DNA of 64,000 bases from Bacteroidales bacterium UBA6431 (GCA_002439095.1 DJOT01000007.1:92801-156800); one strand, 5' to 3'; shown: positions 1 to 8,884, counted from the stretch's first letter. Numbers and translations: made by a program. The notes: generated from the letters alone by a model not told the origin.

Positions 1-267
1 AATTTGAGGAAAAGCCTTGTACAGAACAACATGCGTTGGAGTATCCGAGGAAGGATTAAGATTTCCCTCCACAACCTTGCCGGAGAGGTCGACCACGACC
101 ATATCGTCCGGTTTCATACTGTCATAACTCACCCCAGAAGGTTTTATGACCACCAGCCCGCTCTCACGGTCTATGGCGGAGACATTGCCCCATGTGAACA
201 GCACAAGCCCGTGCTTGACCAAGTCAAGATTCGCACGGCAGACTTTGTATTTGAGTTCTTCAAGCAT
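1..267 (-). CDS. araD: L-ribulose-5-phosphate 4-epimerase, N-terminal part
   Basis: These 89 N-terminal residues begin MLEELKYKVCRANLDLVKHG and include the WGNVSAID stretch and KPSGVSYDSM segment typical of class II aldolase/epimerases of the AraD type. The enzyme converts L-ribulose 5-phosphate to D-xylulose 5-phosphate, the last step of arabinose catabolism, in the cytosol. The ATG lies one base beyond the TAA of the sugar symporter gene, so the two are probably translationally coupled. Together with the symporter and the aldose epimerase it matches the arabinose gene order known in Bacteroides. The gene continues past the left edge, so its metal-binding histidines cannot be checked. A rhamnulose- or fuculose-phosphate aldolase is the alternative, but the N-terminus fits AraD better. 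Confidence 0.85.
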   Translation of the reverse strand, partial: MLEELKYKVCRANLDLVKHGLVLFTWGNVSAIDRESGLVVIKPSGVSYDSMKPDDMVVVDLSGKVVEGNLNPSSDTPTHVVLYKAFPQI

Positions 268-268
268 A

Positions 269-2218
269 TTACCAAAGAATTATGTACAGGACAGCGACAA
301 TCATGCAGATCACTGCCGCCCAGATGTTGTAAGACTTGCTGGTATGGAAAAGCTTCAAATCCACAGGAAGCGCCTTTGGGTCAGCTTTCTTGTCGCGTGC
401 ATCGCTATATAGCCATATAGCCTGTCCGCCGACCAGAACACCAAAGAATATGAACGCCTGAAAACCGATGTCGTTGAGATAAGCGATCAGATTAGTCTCC
501 GGCGTAGCCGAATCCGGGAGCAGTGCACCCCAGATGATTACCACAAGCGCAAGCACCACGAAAAAGCCGCCGGCAAGAGCCATCCTGCGGGCCCATTTAA
601 GCATGGTCTCACAATCCTTGGCCTCAGGCAGTTGCACAGAGACGAATTTCTTGTCAACAAGAGTCATGAGGACAAAGAAAGCGAGCAGGATGATGAAGAT
701 GTAACCGGCCCGGAGCTGGAATGGCACCCCGCCGAGGAAAATCTTGAAAAGCACCCCGAGAGGTATGGTGATGATGGCCGTCCAGACAGCAGCTCGGCTG
801 GAAGCACGCTTCCATAGAAGTCCAAGACCGAATACGACTATGATTCCTGGATATATGAAGCCAGAGTACTCCTGAATATACTGGAATGCCTGATCGAGAC
901 TGCCGAGAAGAGGTTCCACAGCTATGGCAGCCACCACAAGGGCAGCAAGCGAGGTAAGCCGTCCGACATTGACGAGCTTCTTGTCTGAAGCCTCCTTGTT
1001 GATGTACTTCTTGTATATATCCATAGTGAAAAGGGTAGAAGTACTGTTGAACATGGAAGCCAAAGAAGATATGATGGCAGCCGCCAGAGCCGCGAAAGTC
1101 AAGCCCTTGACCCCGGTCGGGGTGAAGTTGCGGACAAGCCACGGATAAGCGTCGTCAGCCACATTTATCGAACCCTGAAGCCCGCTGAGCAGCTCCGGAC
1201 GGAGTGATATGTAATAAGCGCAGATGCCTGGAAGCACGACAATGAATGGGATGAGTATCTTGAGGAAGCCCGCAAACACAAGTCCCTTCTGTGCCTCCTC
1301 GACGCTCTTTGCGGCAAGCCCCTTCTGGATAATATACTGATTGAAACCCCAGTAACCGAGGTTCGTCAGCCACACGCCGCCGACAACGGCAGCGATACCA
1401 GGGACATTGGCAAACGCGCTCTCCCCGTGACTCTGCTGAATAACGAGATGCAGATGACTGTCGTTGAGATGCTCACCTGTGGTAAGATCAGCAAAGAGAT
1501 TGTTGAGTCCGGCAAGAGCCCCCGCCCCCTCGCCTACGGCCTCAAGAGCGAAGAACGCTGTCACAAGCCCGCCACCGACCAGGAAGAAGACCTGCAGGAC
1601 ATCAGTCCAGGCCACAGACGCAAGACCGCCATAGATGGAATATACTCCGGCGATTATGAACAGCAGCAGGACTATCACCATCCTCATCGACATGGAGAAG
1701 TCCCCGATGACAAGAGTCGCGCCCTGAAGCCCGAGAATCTGTTCGATTGCAAGTGCGCCGAGCCAAGCCACGGAGGTCAGGTTGACAAACACATAAAGGA
1801 AAAGCCACAATATGGAGAATGCAAGACCGACCCCGTCCGTATAGCGCTCACGGAGGAACTGCGGGATGGTGAAGATCTTGCGCTTAAGCATCACAGGCAG
1901 CAGGAACTTGCCTATGACGACAAGCGTGACAGCCGCCATAAGTTCATAAGCCGCCGTGGCGATGCCGTCAGCATAACTTGTTCCGGACATCCCGATGAAT
2001 TGCTCGGCCGAGATGTTTGCGGCGATGAGTGAAGCGCCGACAGCCCACCATGTAAGACTGTTGCCGGCAAGGAAATAGTCACTCGCACTCTTCTGATGGC
2101 CTTTCTTATTACGTCCAAGGAAAAGTCCAAGAGATATGAGTACCGCGAGATATACGAGTACAATGATGAGATCGACGGCCTTGAAGCCGGATGCCGCTAT
2201 TTGTTGAAATATTCCCAT
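269..2218 (-). CDS. Sodium/sugar symporter, SSS family (SglT-like)
   Basis: The protein has 649 residues with about 14 hydrophobic segments. The region GNSLTWWAVGASLIAANISA near residue 55 is the TM1 signature of solute:sodium symporters, and YGGLASVAWTDVLQ is another family hallmark. It is expected to import a monosaccharide with Na+ across the inner membrane. It lies 9 bases after the aldose epimerase and one base before araD, so arabinose is the likely substrate, although galactose or glucose cannot be excluded from sequence alone. The length is normal for the Bacteroidetes sugar branch, and I see no frame damage. Confidence 0.9.
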   Translation of the reverse strand: MGIFQQIAASGFKAVDLIIVLVYLAVLISLGLFLGRNKKGHQKSASDYFLAGNSLTWWAVGASLIAANISAEQFIGMSGTSYADGIATAAYELMAAVTLVVIGKFLLPVMLKRKIFTIPQFLRERYTDGVGLAFSILWLFLYVFVNLTSVAWLGALAIEQILGLQGATLVIGDFSMSMRMVIVLLLFIIAGVYSIYGGLASVAWTDVLQVFFLVGGGLVTAFFALEAVGEGAGALAGLNNLFADLTTGEHLNDSHLHLVIQQSHGESAFANVPGIAAVVGGVWLTNLGYWGFNQYIIQKGLAAKSVEEAQKGLVFAGFLKILIPFIVVLPGICAYYISLRPELLSGLQGSINVADDAYPWLVRNFTPTGVKGLTFAALAAAIISSLASMFNSTSTLFTMDIYKKYINKEASDKKLVNVGRLTSLAALVVAAIAVEPLLGSLDQAFQYIQEYSGFIYPGIIVVFGLGLLWKRASSRAAVWTAIITIPLGVLFKIFLGGVPFQLRAGYIFIILLAFFVLMTLVDKKFVSVQLPEAKDCETMLKWARRMALAGGFFVVLALVVIIWGALLPDSATPETNLIAYLNDIGFQAFIFFGVLVGGQAIWLYSDARDKKADPKALPVDLKLFHTSKSYNIWAAVICMIVAVLYIILW

Positions 2219-2227
2219 CGCTCAAGA

Positions 2228-3319
2228 CTACCTTATATAGAACGCATATACGCAACGGCTGGAATAGGTCTCCCCTGGACGAAGTACGGTTGAAGGCCAC
2301 TGCGGCCTGTTCGGACTGTCCGGATAGTGCTGTGTCTCAAGACAGATGGCAGCCCTCTTCTGATATGTGACCCCGCCCTTGCCGGTAATGCTTCCGTCAA
2401 GGAAATTGCCGGTGTAAACCTGTACTCCCGGTTCATCAGTATACACATCCATGGCTATTCCGGTCAAAGGACAGTAGAGTGTGGCGGCCACCTTGCTCAC
2501 ATCGCCCTTGGTATCAAGTACCCAGTTGTGGTCATAACCGCTGCCGTTGCGGATCTGCTCATCGGAAGTATCATTGATTCTGTCGCCTATCCTGTGCATG
2601 GAAGTGAAGTCCATCGGAGTCCCCTTGACAGTGACATTCTCACCGAGAGGGATGCTGAAACGGTCTATAGGAGTAAATTCAGAGGCATTTACATAGAGGC
2701 TGTCGTCAACTATGCTGCGCGCAGGATCACCGCTGAGGTTGAAATAAGAATGGTTGGTCATATTTATGACCGTAGGAGCGGTGGTCGTAGCGCTGTAACT
2801 GATGTCTATCTTGTTGTCGTCAGTGAGGGTGAATGTCACGAATGCGGTCACCGCGCCCGGAAAGCCGTTGTCACCATCAGGGGAATCGAGGCGTAGTTTG
2901 ACGTGGGCGCCATCAGCCTCAACCACCTTGTAAGGCTGATACTGCCAGCCCGTCGGGCCACCATGGAGGCAATTTTTAAAATTGTTCTTAGGGAGGTCGT
3001 ACTCCTTGCCGTCAAGGGTGAACTTGCCACCTGCGATACGGTTGGCATAGCGGCCGATTGAAGCGCCGAAATCGCTCTGATGGTTCTCCGGATAGTAATC
3101 CTCCACCTTGTCAAATCCCAGCACCACATCACGTTTGACCCCGTCGCGGTCAGGCACAAGGACAGAAGTGATACGCCCTCCGAAATTGGTGACGGTCACC
3201 TCCATTCCATTCTTGTTCTTCATCGTGTAGAAAGCATCGCCCTGCGGCTCCCCGGAAGAGCACGCAGCGAGCGGCAAGGCGAACAGCCCCAGAAGCATCA
3301 GCTTGTAGATATTATTCAT
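2228..3319 (-). CDS. galM: Aldose 1-epimerase (mutarotase), lipoprotein form
   Basis: The protein interconverts alpha and beta anomers of free aldoses. Visible family features are NFGGRITSVLVPDRDG, the NHQSDFGASIGRYANRIAGG segment, LHGG, the catalytic-histidine motif TNHSYFNL and the late C-terminal ETQHYPDSPN motif. I chose the ATG at 3319 because MNNIYKLMLLGLFALPLAAC then forms a lipoprotein signal with lipobox LAAC; an upstream in-frame ATG at 3358 would put charged residues before it. The mature protein is therefore probably membrane-anchored and periplasmic, as is common for mutarotases of Bacteroidetes. It is the first gene of the unit with the symporter and araD. Confidence 0.9.
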   Translation of the reverse strand: MNNIYKLMLLGLFALPLAACSSGEPQGDAFYTMKNKNGMEVTVTNFGGRITSVLVPDRDGVKRDVVLGFDKVEDYYPENHQSDFGASIGRYANRIAGGKFTLDGKEYDLPKNNFKNCLHGGPTGWQYQPYKVVEADGAHVKLRLDSPDGDNGFPGAVTAFVTFTLTDDNKIDISYSATTTAPTVINMTNHSYFNLSGDPARSIVDDSLYVNASEFTPIDRFSIPLGENVTVKGTPMDFTSMHRIGDRINDTSDEQIRNGSGYDHNWVLDTKGDVSKVAATLYCPLTGIAMDVYTDEPGVQVYTGNFLDGSITGKGGVTYQKRAAICLETQHYPDSPNRPQWPSTVLRPGETYSSRCVYAFYIR

Positions 3320-3355
3320 AAAATCAAATGTTTGTTTCCATTGGTTATAGTTTGG

Positions 3356-3363
3356 CAAATTTA
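3356..3363 (-). promoter_or_regulatory. Promoter -7 element of the galM-symporter-araD unit
   Basis: On the minus strand the bases read TAAATTTG, an exact match to the Bacteroidetes TAnnTTTG element, about 36 bases upstream of the chosen galM start. No clear -33 TTG lies at the ideal spacing, so an activator may be needed. The assignment is by pattern only. Confidence 0.5.
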
Positions 3364-3495
3364 CCCAAAAATCCTAAAGTATGTTACATAATAACGCAAC
3401 AAAAATATTTTTTGGTGTTACTTTGAACGAATACTGTTACATGCTGACCGACCGGTGGGCAAAAACCACCGCAGGACGGCACACACAAAGGGTGA

Positions 3496-3527
3496 TTTGG
3501 AAAATCCAGACATGCTGCATAATTTTG
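3496..3527 (+). promoter_or_regulatory. Promoter of the thioesterase gene
   Basis: TTTG at 3496-3499 is followed after 20 bases by TAATTTTG at 3520-3527. Both elements and the spacing match the Bacteroidetes vegetative promoter. The start codon lies 26 bases downstream, and this placement supports the internal start I chose for the gene. Confidence 0.65.
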
Positions 3528-3553
3528 CATCACATAAAAAAGATAAAAAAGCA

Positions 3554-4027
3554 ATGGACAAGATAAAAAACCCATACCTGGATCTCAGGGACAAAGGATA
3601 CAATTGTTTCGCCTGCTCTCCATGGAACGCCAAAGGTCTCAAGATGGAGTTCTGGGAAGACGGAGACGAAATAGTGTCAATATGGGAAGCGGACGGTGAC
3701 TATCAAAGTTGGACGGACACAGTGCACGGCGGGATCCAAGCCACGCTTCTGGACGAAGTCGGAGGATGGTATGTGACACGCAAACTGCAGACCGCAGGGG
3801 TAACATCCAACTTGAACATACGCTATCGCAAAACAGTCCCGGTCGGCAAAAGGCTTGAGATAAGAGTCCACCTCAAGGAGATGAGACGCAACCTTGCCGT
3901 AATGGAGGGCAGCATAAGTTGCGAAGGTAAGGTCTGCACCACGGCTGAAATCATCTATTTCACCGTATCTCAGGAAAAAGCCCGCGAAGAATTCTTCTTC
4001 AACGGATGCGAACTTGAGAAAGACTAG
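3554..4027 (+). CDS. PaaI/YigI-type hotdog-fold thioesterase
   Basis: From MDKIKNPYLDLRDKGYNCFA the protein has 157 residues. It contains the hotdog signature DTVHGGIQATLLDEVGGWYV around residues 57-76, in which the HGG and the acidic residue form the usual acyl-CoA thioesterase site. The N-terminal CFACSPWNAKGLKM segment is typical of the FcoT/YbgC-like bacterial subgroup. The natural acyl-CoA substrate is unknown. The longer ORF upstream would run through the promoter, so I use the ATG at 3554. Its stop overlaps the stop of luxS on the opposite strand by four bases (convergent genes). Confidence 0.8.
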   Translation: MDKIKNPYLDLRDKGYNCFACSPWNAKGLKMEFWEDGDEIVSIWEADGDYQSWTDTVHGGIQATLLDEVGGWYVTRKLQTAGVTSNLNIRYRKTVPVGKRLEIRVHLKEMRRNLAVMEGSISCEGKVCTTAEIIYFTVSQEKAREEFFFNGCELEKD

Positions 4028-4509
4028 GGATAGACGAATCCCAAATCCCCGCTTTCCGCTTTCTCCAACATATCCGTTGCCGCTGCCCGGGCTCCGGACA
4101 GATCGTGAAAAGTGCAGTTGCCGCACTCATCGGGACGAGACCCCGGAATTTCCCCTTCGTAGCATGATATGAACCGGAACATCCCCGTCAAGGCCTGCAC
4201 AAGACTGTCATACTTAGGCGTACCGGCCGTAAAATCTCCGGCGACTATCAGGTAGAAACCGGTCATGCAGCCCATCGGACCGAAATATACGATGCGCTCT
4301 TTCCACCCGTCAAGGTTACGCAAATATGTTGCGCCCAGATGTTCTATGGTATGCGCCGCCTCCGGAGCAAGTGCCGGCTCAACATTCGGGCGCTTGAAAC
4401 GGATGTCAATCGTGGTAAGGGTCTGGTCAGCCACACTGTCCTTACGAGACACATATATCCCGGGAAGAAGCCGGGTATGATCTATTGTGAATGACGCTAT
4501 CTTTTCCAT
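4024..4509 (-). CDS. luxS: S-ribosylhomocysteine lyase
   Basis: LuxS cleaves S-ribosylhomocysteine to homocysteine and DPD, the AI-2 precursor. The 161-residue protein has the metal-binding HTIEH motif (His53, Glu56, His57), the catalytic cysteine in GPMGCMTGFY (Cys81) and the third metal ligand in DECGN (Cys129). The length is standard. Its start lies inside the end of the Pfs gene (13-base overlap), so the two consecutive steps of the activated-methyl cycle are co-expressed. The N-terminal FTIDHTRLLPGIYVSRKD is diagnostic. No riboswitch is visible upstream. Confidence 0.97.
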   Translation of the reverse strand: MEKIASFTIDHTRLLPGIYVSRKDSVADQTLTTIDIRFKRPNVEPALAPEAAHTIEHLGATYLRNLDGWKERIVYFGPMGCMTGFYLIVAGDFTAGTPKYDSLVQALTGMFRFISCYEGEIPGSRPDECGNCTFHDLSGARAAATDMLEKAESGDLGFVYP

Positions 4510-5216
4510 TCTTCATCAATAAGATAATCCAGAACGGCTTTGAGGGCTCCGTTCAGCAGCCCTGGCGCATCCGCCCAGAAATCAGAATACGAAGGAGCGT
4601 CCGGACAAAGAGGGACATCGCTCACCATCCTTACGGAAAGGAAAGGGACGGCGTAGCGGAAGCATGTTTGAGCAAGAGAACCGCTCTCCATGTCAACGCC
4701 CAATGCCTCCGGGCAAGCTCGGGCTATATCCATGGCCTTCTGCGGGCTGTCCACAAACCAGTCCCCAGACACAACGAGCCCGGTATGGACCGCATAACCT
4801 CCTCTGACGAGAGACGTCCGGAGGCCAGAGTCTCCGGCCAGAGGGAGGTCATAAACCGCGGGCTTCCCCTGGACCTGTCCCGCTGCGTTCGGCGTACCGC
4901 ACCAGACATCGTGATAGCGCACGGAAGAGGCCAAGATCAGGTCTTTCTGCACTATGCTCCCGTCTGCGCACAATGTCCCGCACACTCCGGTGGACACCAG
5001 ACAATCAACCCCGGCCTCTACGATCATCGCAGCGGCGCAGAGAGCCGAGTTGACCTTGCCTATTCCGGACTGGGCGGCTATCAATTCCACTCCACGATAT
5101 GCACCGCGCCGAAAGATGAACCCGCCCGGAACCGGCTCCGCTCCAAGTCCAAGACTTCCCTCAAGAAGGCGGAGTTCAGACTCCATCGCCAAGGTAATCC
5201 CGATTCTTTTCATCAT
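4497..5216 (-). CDS. mtnN: 5'-methylthioadenosine/S-adenosylhomocysteine nucleosidase (Pfs)
   Basis: This enzyme removes adenine from S-adenosylhomocysteine and methylthioadenosine, producing the LuxS substrate. The family start IGITLAMESELRLLE carries the conserved catalytic-region glutamate. SGIGKVNSA and the late segment VPFLSVRMVSDVPL, with the catalytic aspartate, are also present. The protein has 239 residues, a normal length. Two ATG codons (5216 and 5213) are possible. The gene overlaps the stop of the preceding dehydrogenase by four bases and the start of luxS by 13, so expression is probably coupled. Confidence 0.93.
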   Translation of the reverse strand: MMKRIGITLAMESELRLLEGSLGLGAEPVPGGFIFRRGAYRGVELIAAQSGIGKVNSALCAAAMIVEAGVDCLVSTGVCGTLCADGSIVQKDLILASSVRYHDVWCGTPNAAGQVQGKPAVYDLPLAGDSGLRTSLVRGGYAVHTGLVVSGDWFVDSPQKAMDIARACPEALGVDMESGSLAQTCFRYAVPFLSVRMVSDVPLCPDAPSYSDFWADAPGLLNGALKAVLDYLIDEEWKR

Positions 5217-5974
5217 GGTCTAAGCCCGCTTCCTCCCTGAAGAGTTATTGTCTCGCCCGTGACATAGTGCGCATCCGGTGAAGCAAGGAAAACGCATACC
5301 GGCCCGATGTCCTCAGCCGGGTCTGCAAAATGCCCGAGCGGAATCCCCTGGATTGTCTTCTCGAACAGGTCAGGATACTCTTCTTTCCATTGTTTGAGGC
5401 TCTCCGTCATGGCCAGCGGACATACCACATTGACTCTCACGCCGGATGGCCCCCACTCTGCGGCTGCCACGCGCGAAAGTCCGCGTATCCCTTCCTTAGC
5501 TGCGGCATAAGAGGACTGCCCGAGTTTTCCGAAAAGCCCGGCACCGGAGGCGAAATTGATCACGGAGCCCTTGACGGCCTTCAAAGCCGGGAAGCACTCA
5601 CGCATATAGAAAAAAGTGGCATAGAGCCCCGAATTGACAGCGAGATCAAAATCAGCCTTGGTATGCTCTACCAGCGGAAGTCCCGACTTGGATGTCTGGG
5701 CGTTGTTGATCAATGTGTTAATCTTCCCGAAATGATCCAAAGCCGACTTCACCACCGATTTGACAGAGTTCTCATCAGCACCGTCAGCCACTACCGGAAG
5801 CACCCGGACACAATATTCGGATTCCAGCTTGTCTTTCGCCGTGAAAAGCCTGGATTCTGTGCGTCCGGTTATGACGAGATCAGAACCTTCACGGGCAAAA
5901 GCGGTGGCCAGCCCGAAACCTATTCCCTTACCACCACCGGTGATAAGTGTCACATTATCTTGGAGTCGTTTCAT
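5213..5974 (-). CDS. Short-chain dehydrogenase/reductase (SDR)
   Basis: The protein is a classical SDR of 253 residues starting at MKRLQDNVTLITGGGKGIGF. The cofactor motif TGGGKGIG, the NNAQ motif (usually NNAG) and the active-site YAAAK are all present, as is the C-terminal VTGETITLQGGSG that ends many FabG-like proteins. I prefer the ATG at 5974 because the Rossmann fold begins directly after it. Substrate is unknown. FabG-like 3-oxoacyl reduction or sugar-alcohol oxidation are both possible. It lies just before pfs-luxS in the same direction. Confidence 0.85.
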   Translation of the reverse strand: MKRLQDNVTLITGGGKGIGFGLATAFAREGSDLVITGRTESRLFTAKDKLESEYCVRVLPVVADGADENSVKSVVKSALDHFGKINTLINNAQTSKSGLPLVEHTKADFDLAVNSGLYATFFYMRECFPALKAVKGSVINFASGAGLFGKLGQSSYAAAKEGIRGLSRVAAAEWGPSGVRVNVVCPLAMTESLKQWKEEYPDLFEKTIQGIPLGHFADPAEDIGPVCVFLASPDAHYVTGETITLQGGSGLRP

Positions 5975-6025
5975 ATTCAAAAAACCGCGCTTTATGGACA
6001 CGCGGCCGCGAGTGTCATGCAAATT

Positions 6026-7348
6026 TCATTCCGTCATCCGCCTCATGTCGCTGCGGTAACGCAAGAAGAAGAACACTCCGGCCGTGGTAAGTCCGATGGG
6101 AAATCCAAGCCATATCCCTACAAGCCCCAGACTTGTCTTGAACCCCAGCAGATAAGCCGCCGGGATGGCAATGAGGTAATAGCTCACGAAAGCCGCTTTC
6201 ATGATAGGTTTGACATCCTGCAAACCTCTAAGCACATTGGCGAAACACAGCTGAAGCCCGTCACCGAACTGATATGCAAACAGCACGAAGAAAAGGGACA
6301 CAGCCATAGTGGACACTTCCGGAGAATCAGTGAACACCCCGGCAGCCTGGTAACGGAAGACATAAAGAAGGACGGAAAGAGTAGCCGAGATGCAGACAAT
6401 CATCCCGTAACCCTTGGCCGCATATTCCCGCACTCCCCTGTAGTCACCCCGCCCGCAAGCATTGCTTACAAGTATCGACAAGGCGAAAGACAGTCCCTGC
6501 ATCATCAGGAAAAACAACTGGGAGATGGTGATAACCACCTGGTGCGCGGCCAGTTCGATCACCCCGAGCCAGCCCGCCATCACCGCAGCGAAGGTAAAAG
6601 ATGAGGTCTCAAGGGCCATCTGGATGGCCACAGGATAGCCGACAGTGAAAATACCTTTCATCTCCGATCTGGAGACAACGGCCGCCCTGATGGCCTGCGC
6701 ATATTTTTTCAAACTCCGCGAACACATTACATATATGAGGAAAGCGACGAAAATCAAAGCCCGGGAGAACAGTGTGCTCAGGCCGGCCCCCATGAGTCCA
6801 AGTTCATGGAATCCGAGATTACCATAAATCAAGACCCAGTTGCCGAATATGTTGATGACATTGCCTATGAGCAGAAAGACCATGGACACGACAGGGCGGC
6901 AAATGCCGTCAGTAAACTGTTTCAAAGTATTGAAGCCTAGCGCGAACAGGGTGGATATGCCCACTATCACAAAATATGGCCTTATGAGAGGCAGCAGTTC
7001 CGGCTCCTGGCCGAAATGGCCCAGACAAGCATATATGGCGACGAGCAGCACAACGCTTGCCAATCCAATCAGGCCATTCACAGCCAAACCATTGCGGAGA
7101 GTCTCCCCCACCGACTTGACATCCCCGCGCCCGTTGTACGAACCTATAATCGGGGTCAACCCGGCAGCAAAGCCCAACTCCGTCATTATGAACAGGTTCA
7201 GAATGTTGTTCACAAACGATGAAGCGGCAAGTTCGTCCACACTGTGCCAGCCTATCATTATGTTGTCGGCAAAAGCCAGAATAATCACGCAAGCCTGCCC
7301 CAGCATGATCGGCAGGCCGATCTTCAATATTTCACCTATCTTTCTCAT
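6026..7348 (-). CDS. MATE family efflux transporter
   Basis: The 440-residue protein has 12 hydrophobic segments in two similar halves. It begins with IGEILKIGLPIMLGQACVII, followed by FADNIMIGWHS, which is typical of MATE (NorM-like) exporters. Such proteins expel cationic drugs or metabolites in exchange for Na+ or H+. The substrate is not predictable. It is the first gene of the minus-strand run leading to the SDR, pfs and luxS, separated from the SDR by 51 bases, so co-transcription is plausible but not proven. Confidence 0.9.
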   Translation of the reverse strand: MRKIGEILKIGLPIMLGQACVIILAFADNIMIGWHSVDELAASSFVNNILNLFIMTELGFAAGLTPIIGSYNGRGDVKSVGETLRNGLAVNGLIGLASVVLLVAIYACLGHFGQEPELLPLIRPYFVIVGISTLFALGFNTLKQFTDGICRPVVSMVFLLIGNVINIFGNWVLIYGNLGFHELGLMGAGLSTLFSRALIFVAFLIYVMCSRSLKKYAQAIRAAVVSRSEMKGIFTVGYPVAIQMALETSSFTFAAVMAGWLGVIELAAHQVVITISQLFFLMMQGLSFALSILVSNACGRGDYRGVREYAAKGYGMIVCISATLSVLLYVFRYQAAGVFTDSPEVSTMAVSLFFVLFAYQFGDGLQLCFANVLRGLQDVKPIMKAAFVSYYLIAIPAAYLLGFKTSLGLVGIWLGFPIGLTTAGVFFFLRYRSDMRRMTE

Positions 7349-7445
7349 ATCGTCAGTCCCCTACGCATTGCCCCGAAGACACGCCGCGAAAAGGGCGGCA
7401 AAGTTACTTACAATGCGGAAGAAAAGCAAAGAGGCGGAAAATCAT

Positions 7446-7453
7446 TATATTTG
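7446..7453 (+). promoter_or_regulatory. Promoter -7 element of the pyrophosphatase gene
   Basis: TATATTTG matches TAnnTTTG exactly. It ends only nine bases before the chosen ATG at 7463, so the transcript would have a very short leader. No good -33 element is visible at 19-20 bases upstream. Confidence 0.45.
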
Positions 7454-7462
7454 AGACCGATT

Positions 7463-8095
7463 ATGGATTACAGACACGCACACAAGTCACACCCATGGCA
7501 TGGCATAAGCCTTGGAGACAATGTCCCGGAAGAAGTCCGGGCATTCATTGAAATCGTGCCGACAGACACGGTCAAATACGAAGTTGACAAGGAGTCCGGC
7601 TATCTCTCGCTGGACAGGCCGCAGAAATTCTCCAACATCGTCCCGTCTCTGTATGGCTTCCTGCCACGCACCTGCTGCTCATCCAAGATGGCAGAGTTGA
7701 CGAACCTGGAGCTGGGCCGGAAAGACATACAGGGAGACGGCGATCCGCTGGACATCTGCGTGCTCACGGAGAAAGATGTCACGCACGGCGACATCATCGT
7801 CCGCGCACGCCCTATTGGCGGCCTGCGTCTGCTCGACCACAACCAGGCGGACGACAAGATCATAGCCGTTCTGAAAAACGATGCCATCTATGGCCATTAC
7901 AATGATCTTGAAGAGCTTCCTCCGGCCATCATCCGCCGCCTCGTCCACTATTTCACCACCTACAAGGACATCCCCGGAGAAAGGACCCCGAGAATGGAGA
8001 TGATCGGCATCTACGGAGCGGAGACAGCGAAAGAAGTTATATTCCGGGCCATGCAGGATTATCAAGACCTTATGCTTGAGCATGATAACTTTTGA
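7463..8095 (+). CDS. ppa: Inorganic pyrophosphatase, family I
   Basis: The cytosolic enzyme hydrolyses pyrophosphate to two phosphates and pulls biosynthetic reactions forward. The 210-residue protein contains the family signature GDGDPLDICVL with three metal-binding aspartates, preceded by EIVPTDTVKYEVDKESG and YGFLPRT. I start it at MDYRHAHKSHPWHG, ten bases after a -7 promoter element; longer in-frame starts would run through that promoter and into the divergent MATE gene. The next gene begins ten bases after its stop. Confidence 0.93.
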   Translation: MDYRHAHKSHPWHGISLGDNVPEEVRAFIEIVPTDTVKYEVDKESGYLSLDRPQKFSNIVPSLYGFLPRTCCSSKMAELTNLELGRKDIQGDGDPLDICVLTEKDVTHGDIIVRARPIGGLRLLDHNQADDKIIAVLKNDAIYGHYNDLEELPPAIIRRLVHYFTTYKDIPGERTPRMEMIGIYGAETAKEVIFRAMQDYQDLMLEHDNF

Positions 8096-8105
8096 CCTTA
8101 TAAAG

Positions 8106-8681
8106 ATGGAGAAACTGTTGATCATTGACTCCTGCATGAGACCGGAGTCCAGAACAAGAAAGGTTCTCGATGCCGCGAAGGAGGTGCTTTCTTCGCGTTA
8201 TGACATCGAAACAGTTGATGTCAACGCCGTCGGACTGCGTGCATTGACCCCGGAGACGCTTGCAGAAAGATCGTCCGGAATCGTTCCGGAATCGACCGTG
8301 GCGCTGGCCCGCAGGATCGCTTCCGCTGACAGGATTGTCATAGCCGCTCCGTTCTGGGACATGAGTTTCCCTGCGGTGCTGAAGGCGTTCTTCGAGAATA
8401 TGTCACTCTACGGAGTCACTTTCACAGACAACGGACAGACCTGCACCGGATTGTGCAAATGTAAAAGGGTAATGTACATCACGACAAGAGGCATGAATAT
8501 AGAAACTGGCAGCCGGCTGGACCAAGGCAGCTCATATCTCCAGGCGCTGTCCTCCCTCTGGGGTCTCGGCGAGGTCACGACCGTGGCTGCATGGAATCTG
8601 GACTACAGCTCCCCCGAAGAAGCCGAGGAGCGGGTAGCCGAAGCATCGTCTCTTGCAAAGACGTTGACGCTTACGTTCTGA
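8106..8681 (+). CDS. Flavodoxin-fold NAD(P)H oxidoreductase (azoreductase-like)
   Basis: The protein has 191 residues starting MEKLLIIDSCMRPESRTRKV. The N-terminal beta strand plus S-R-T loop binds FMN in this family, and IVIAAPFWDMSFPAVLKAFFENMS matches the substrate/dimer region of AzoR/NQO-like quinone reductases. It probably reduces quinones or azo compounds with two electrons. The gene follows ppa closely and likely shares its transcript. The physiological substrate is unknown. Confidence 0.8.
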   Translation: MEKLLIIDSCMRPESRTRKVLDAAKEVLSSRYDIETVDVNAVGLRALTPETLAERSSGIVPESTVALARRIASADRIVIAAPFWDMSFPAVLKAFFENMSLYGVTFTDNGQTCTGLCKCKRVMYITTRGMNIETGSRLDQGSSYLQALSSLWGLGEVTTVAAWNLDYSSPEEAEERVAEASSLAKTLTLTF

Positions 8682-8843
8682 GCCCTCCTTAAATGCCATA
8701 CAGGCGAAGAACTCACGTTAAGATACCGCGTTTCCGAAATGTCCGATACGCGCAATACTCATCCGCACCTTGACTCGCACATCGGCTGGGCCATAGAGAA
8801 CTTTGACGCCATTCTAGCGGACCGGAAAAGCAGCACCCGGTGA
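8682..8843 (+). pseudogene. Orphan coding fragment without a start of its own
   Basis: Directly after the reductase stop, an open frame reads on for 53 codons and ends at 8841-8843. It includes an internal ATG at 8739 followed by SDTRNTHPHLDSHIGWAIEN. The amino-acid composition looks protein-like (FDAILADR follows), but I do not recognise the family. It could be the 3' remnant of a lost gene or a small protein starting at the internal ATG (34 residues). There is no other gene in this 200-base gap. Confidence 0.25.
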
Positions 8844-8884
8844 TCAGAAGATGATGGCTTGAAATAACTCAAAGTGGCAATATT

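Noticed and set aside
3384..3642. Small frames between galM and the thioesterase gene
   Set aside because: They overlap both promoters in this divergent intergenic region and have no recognisable protein features.
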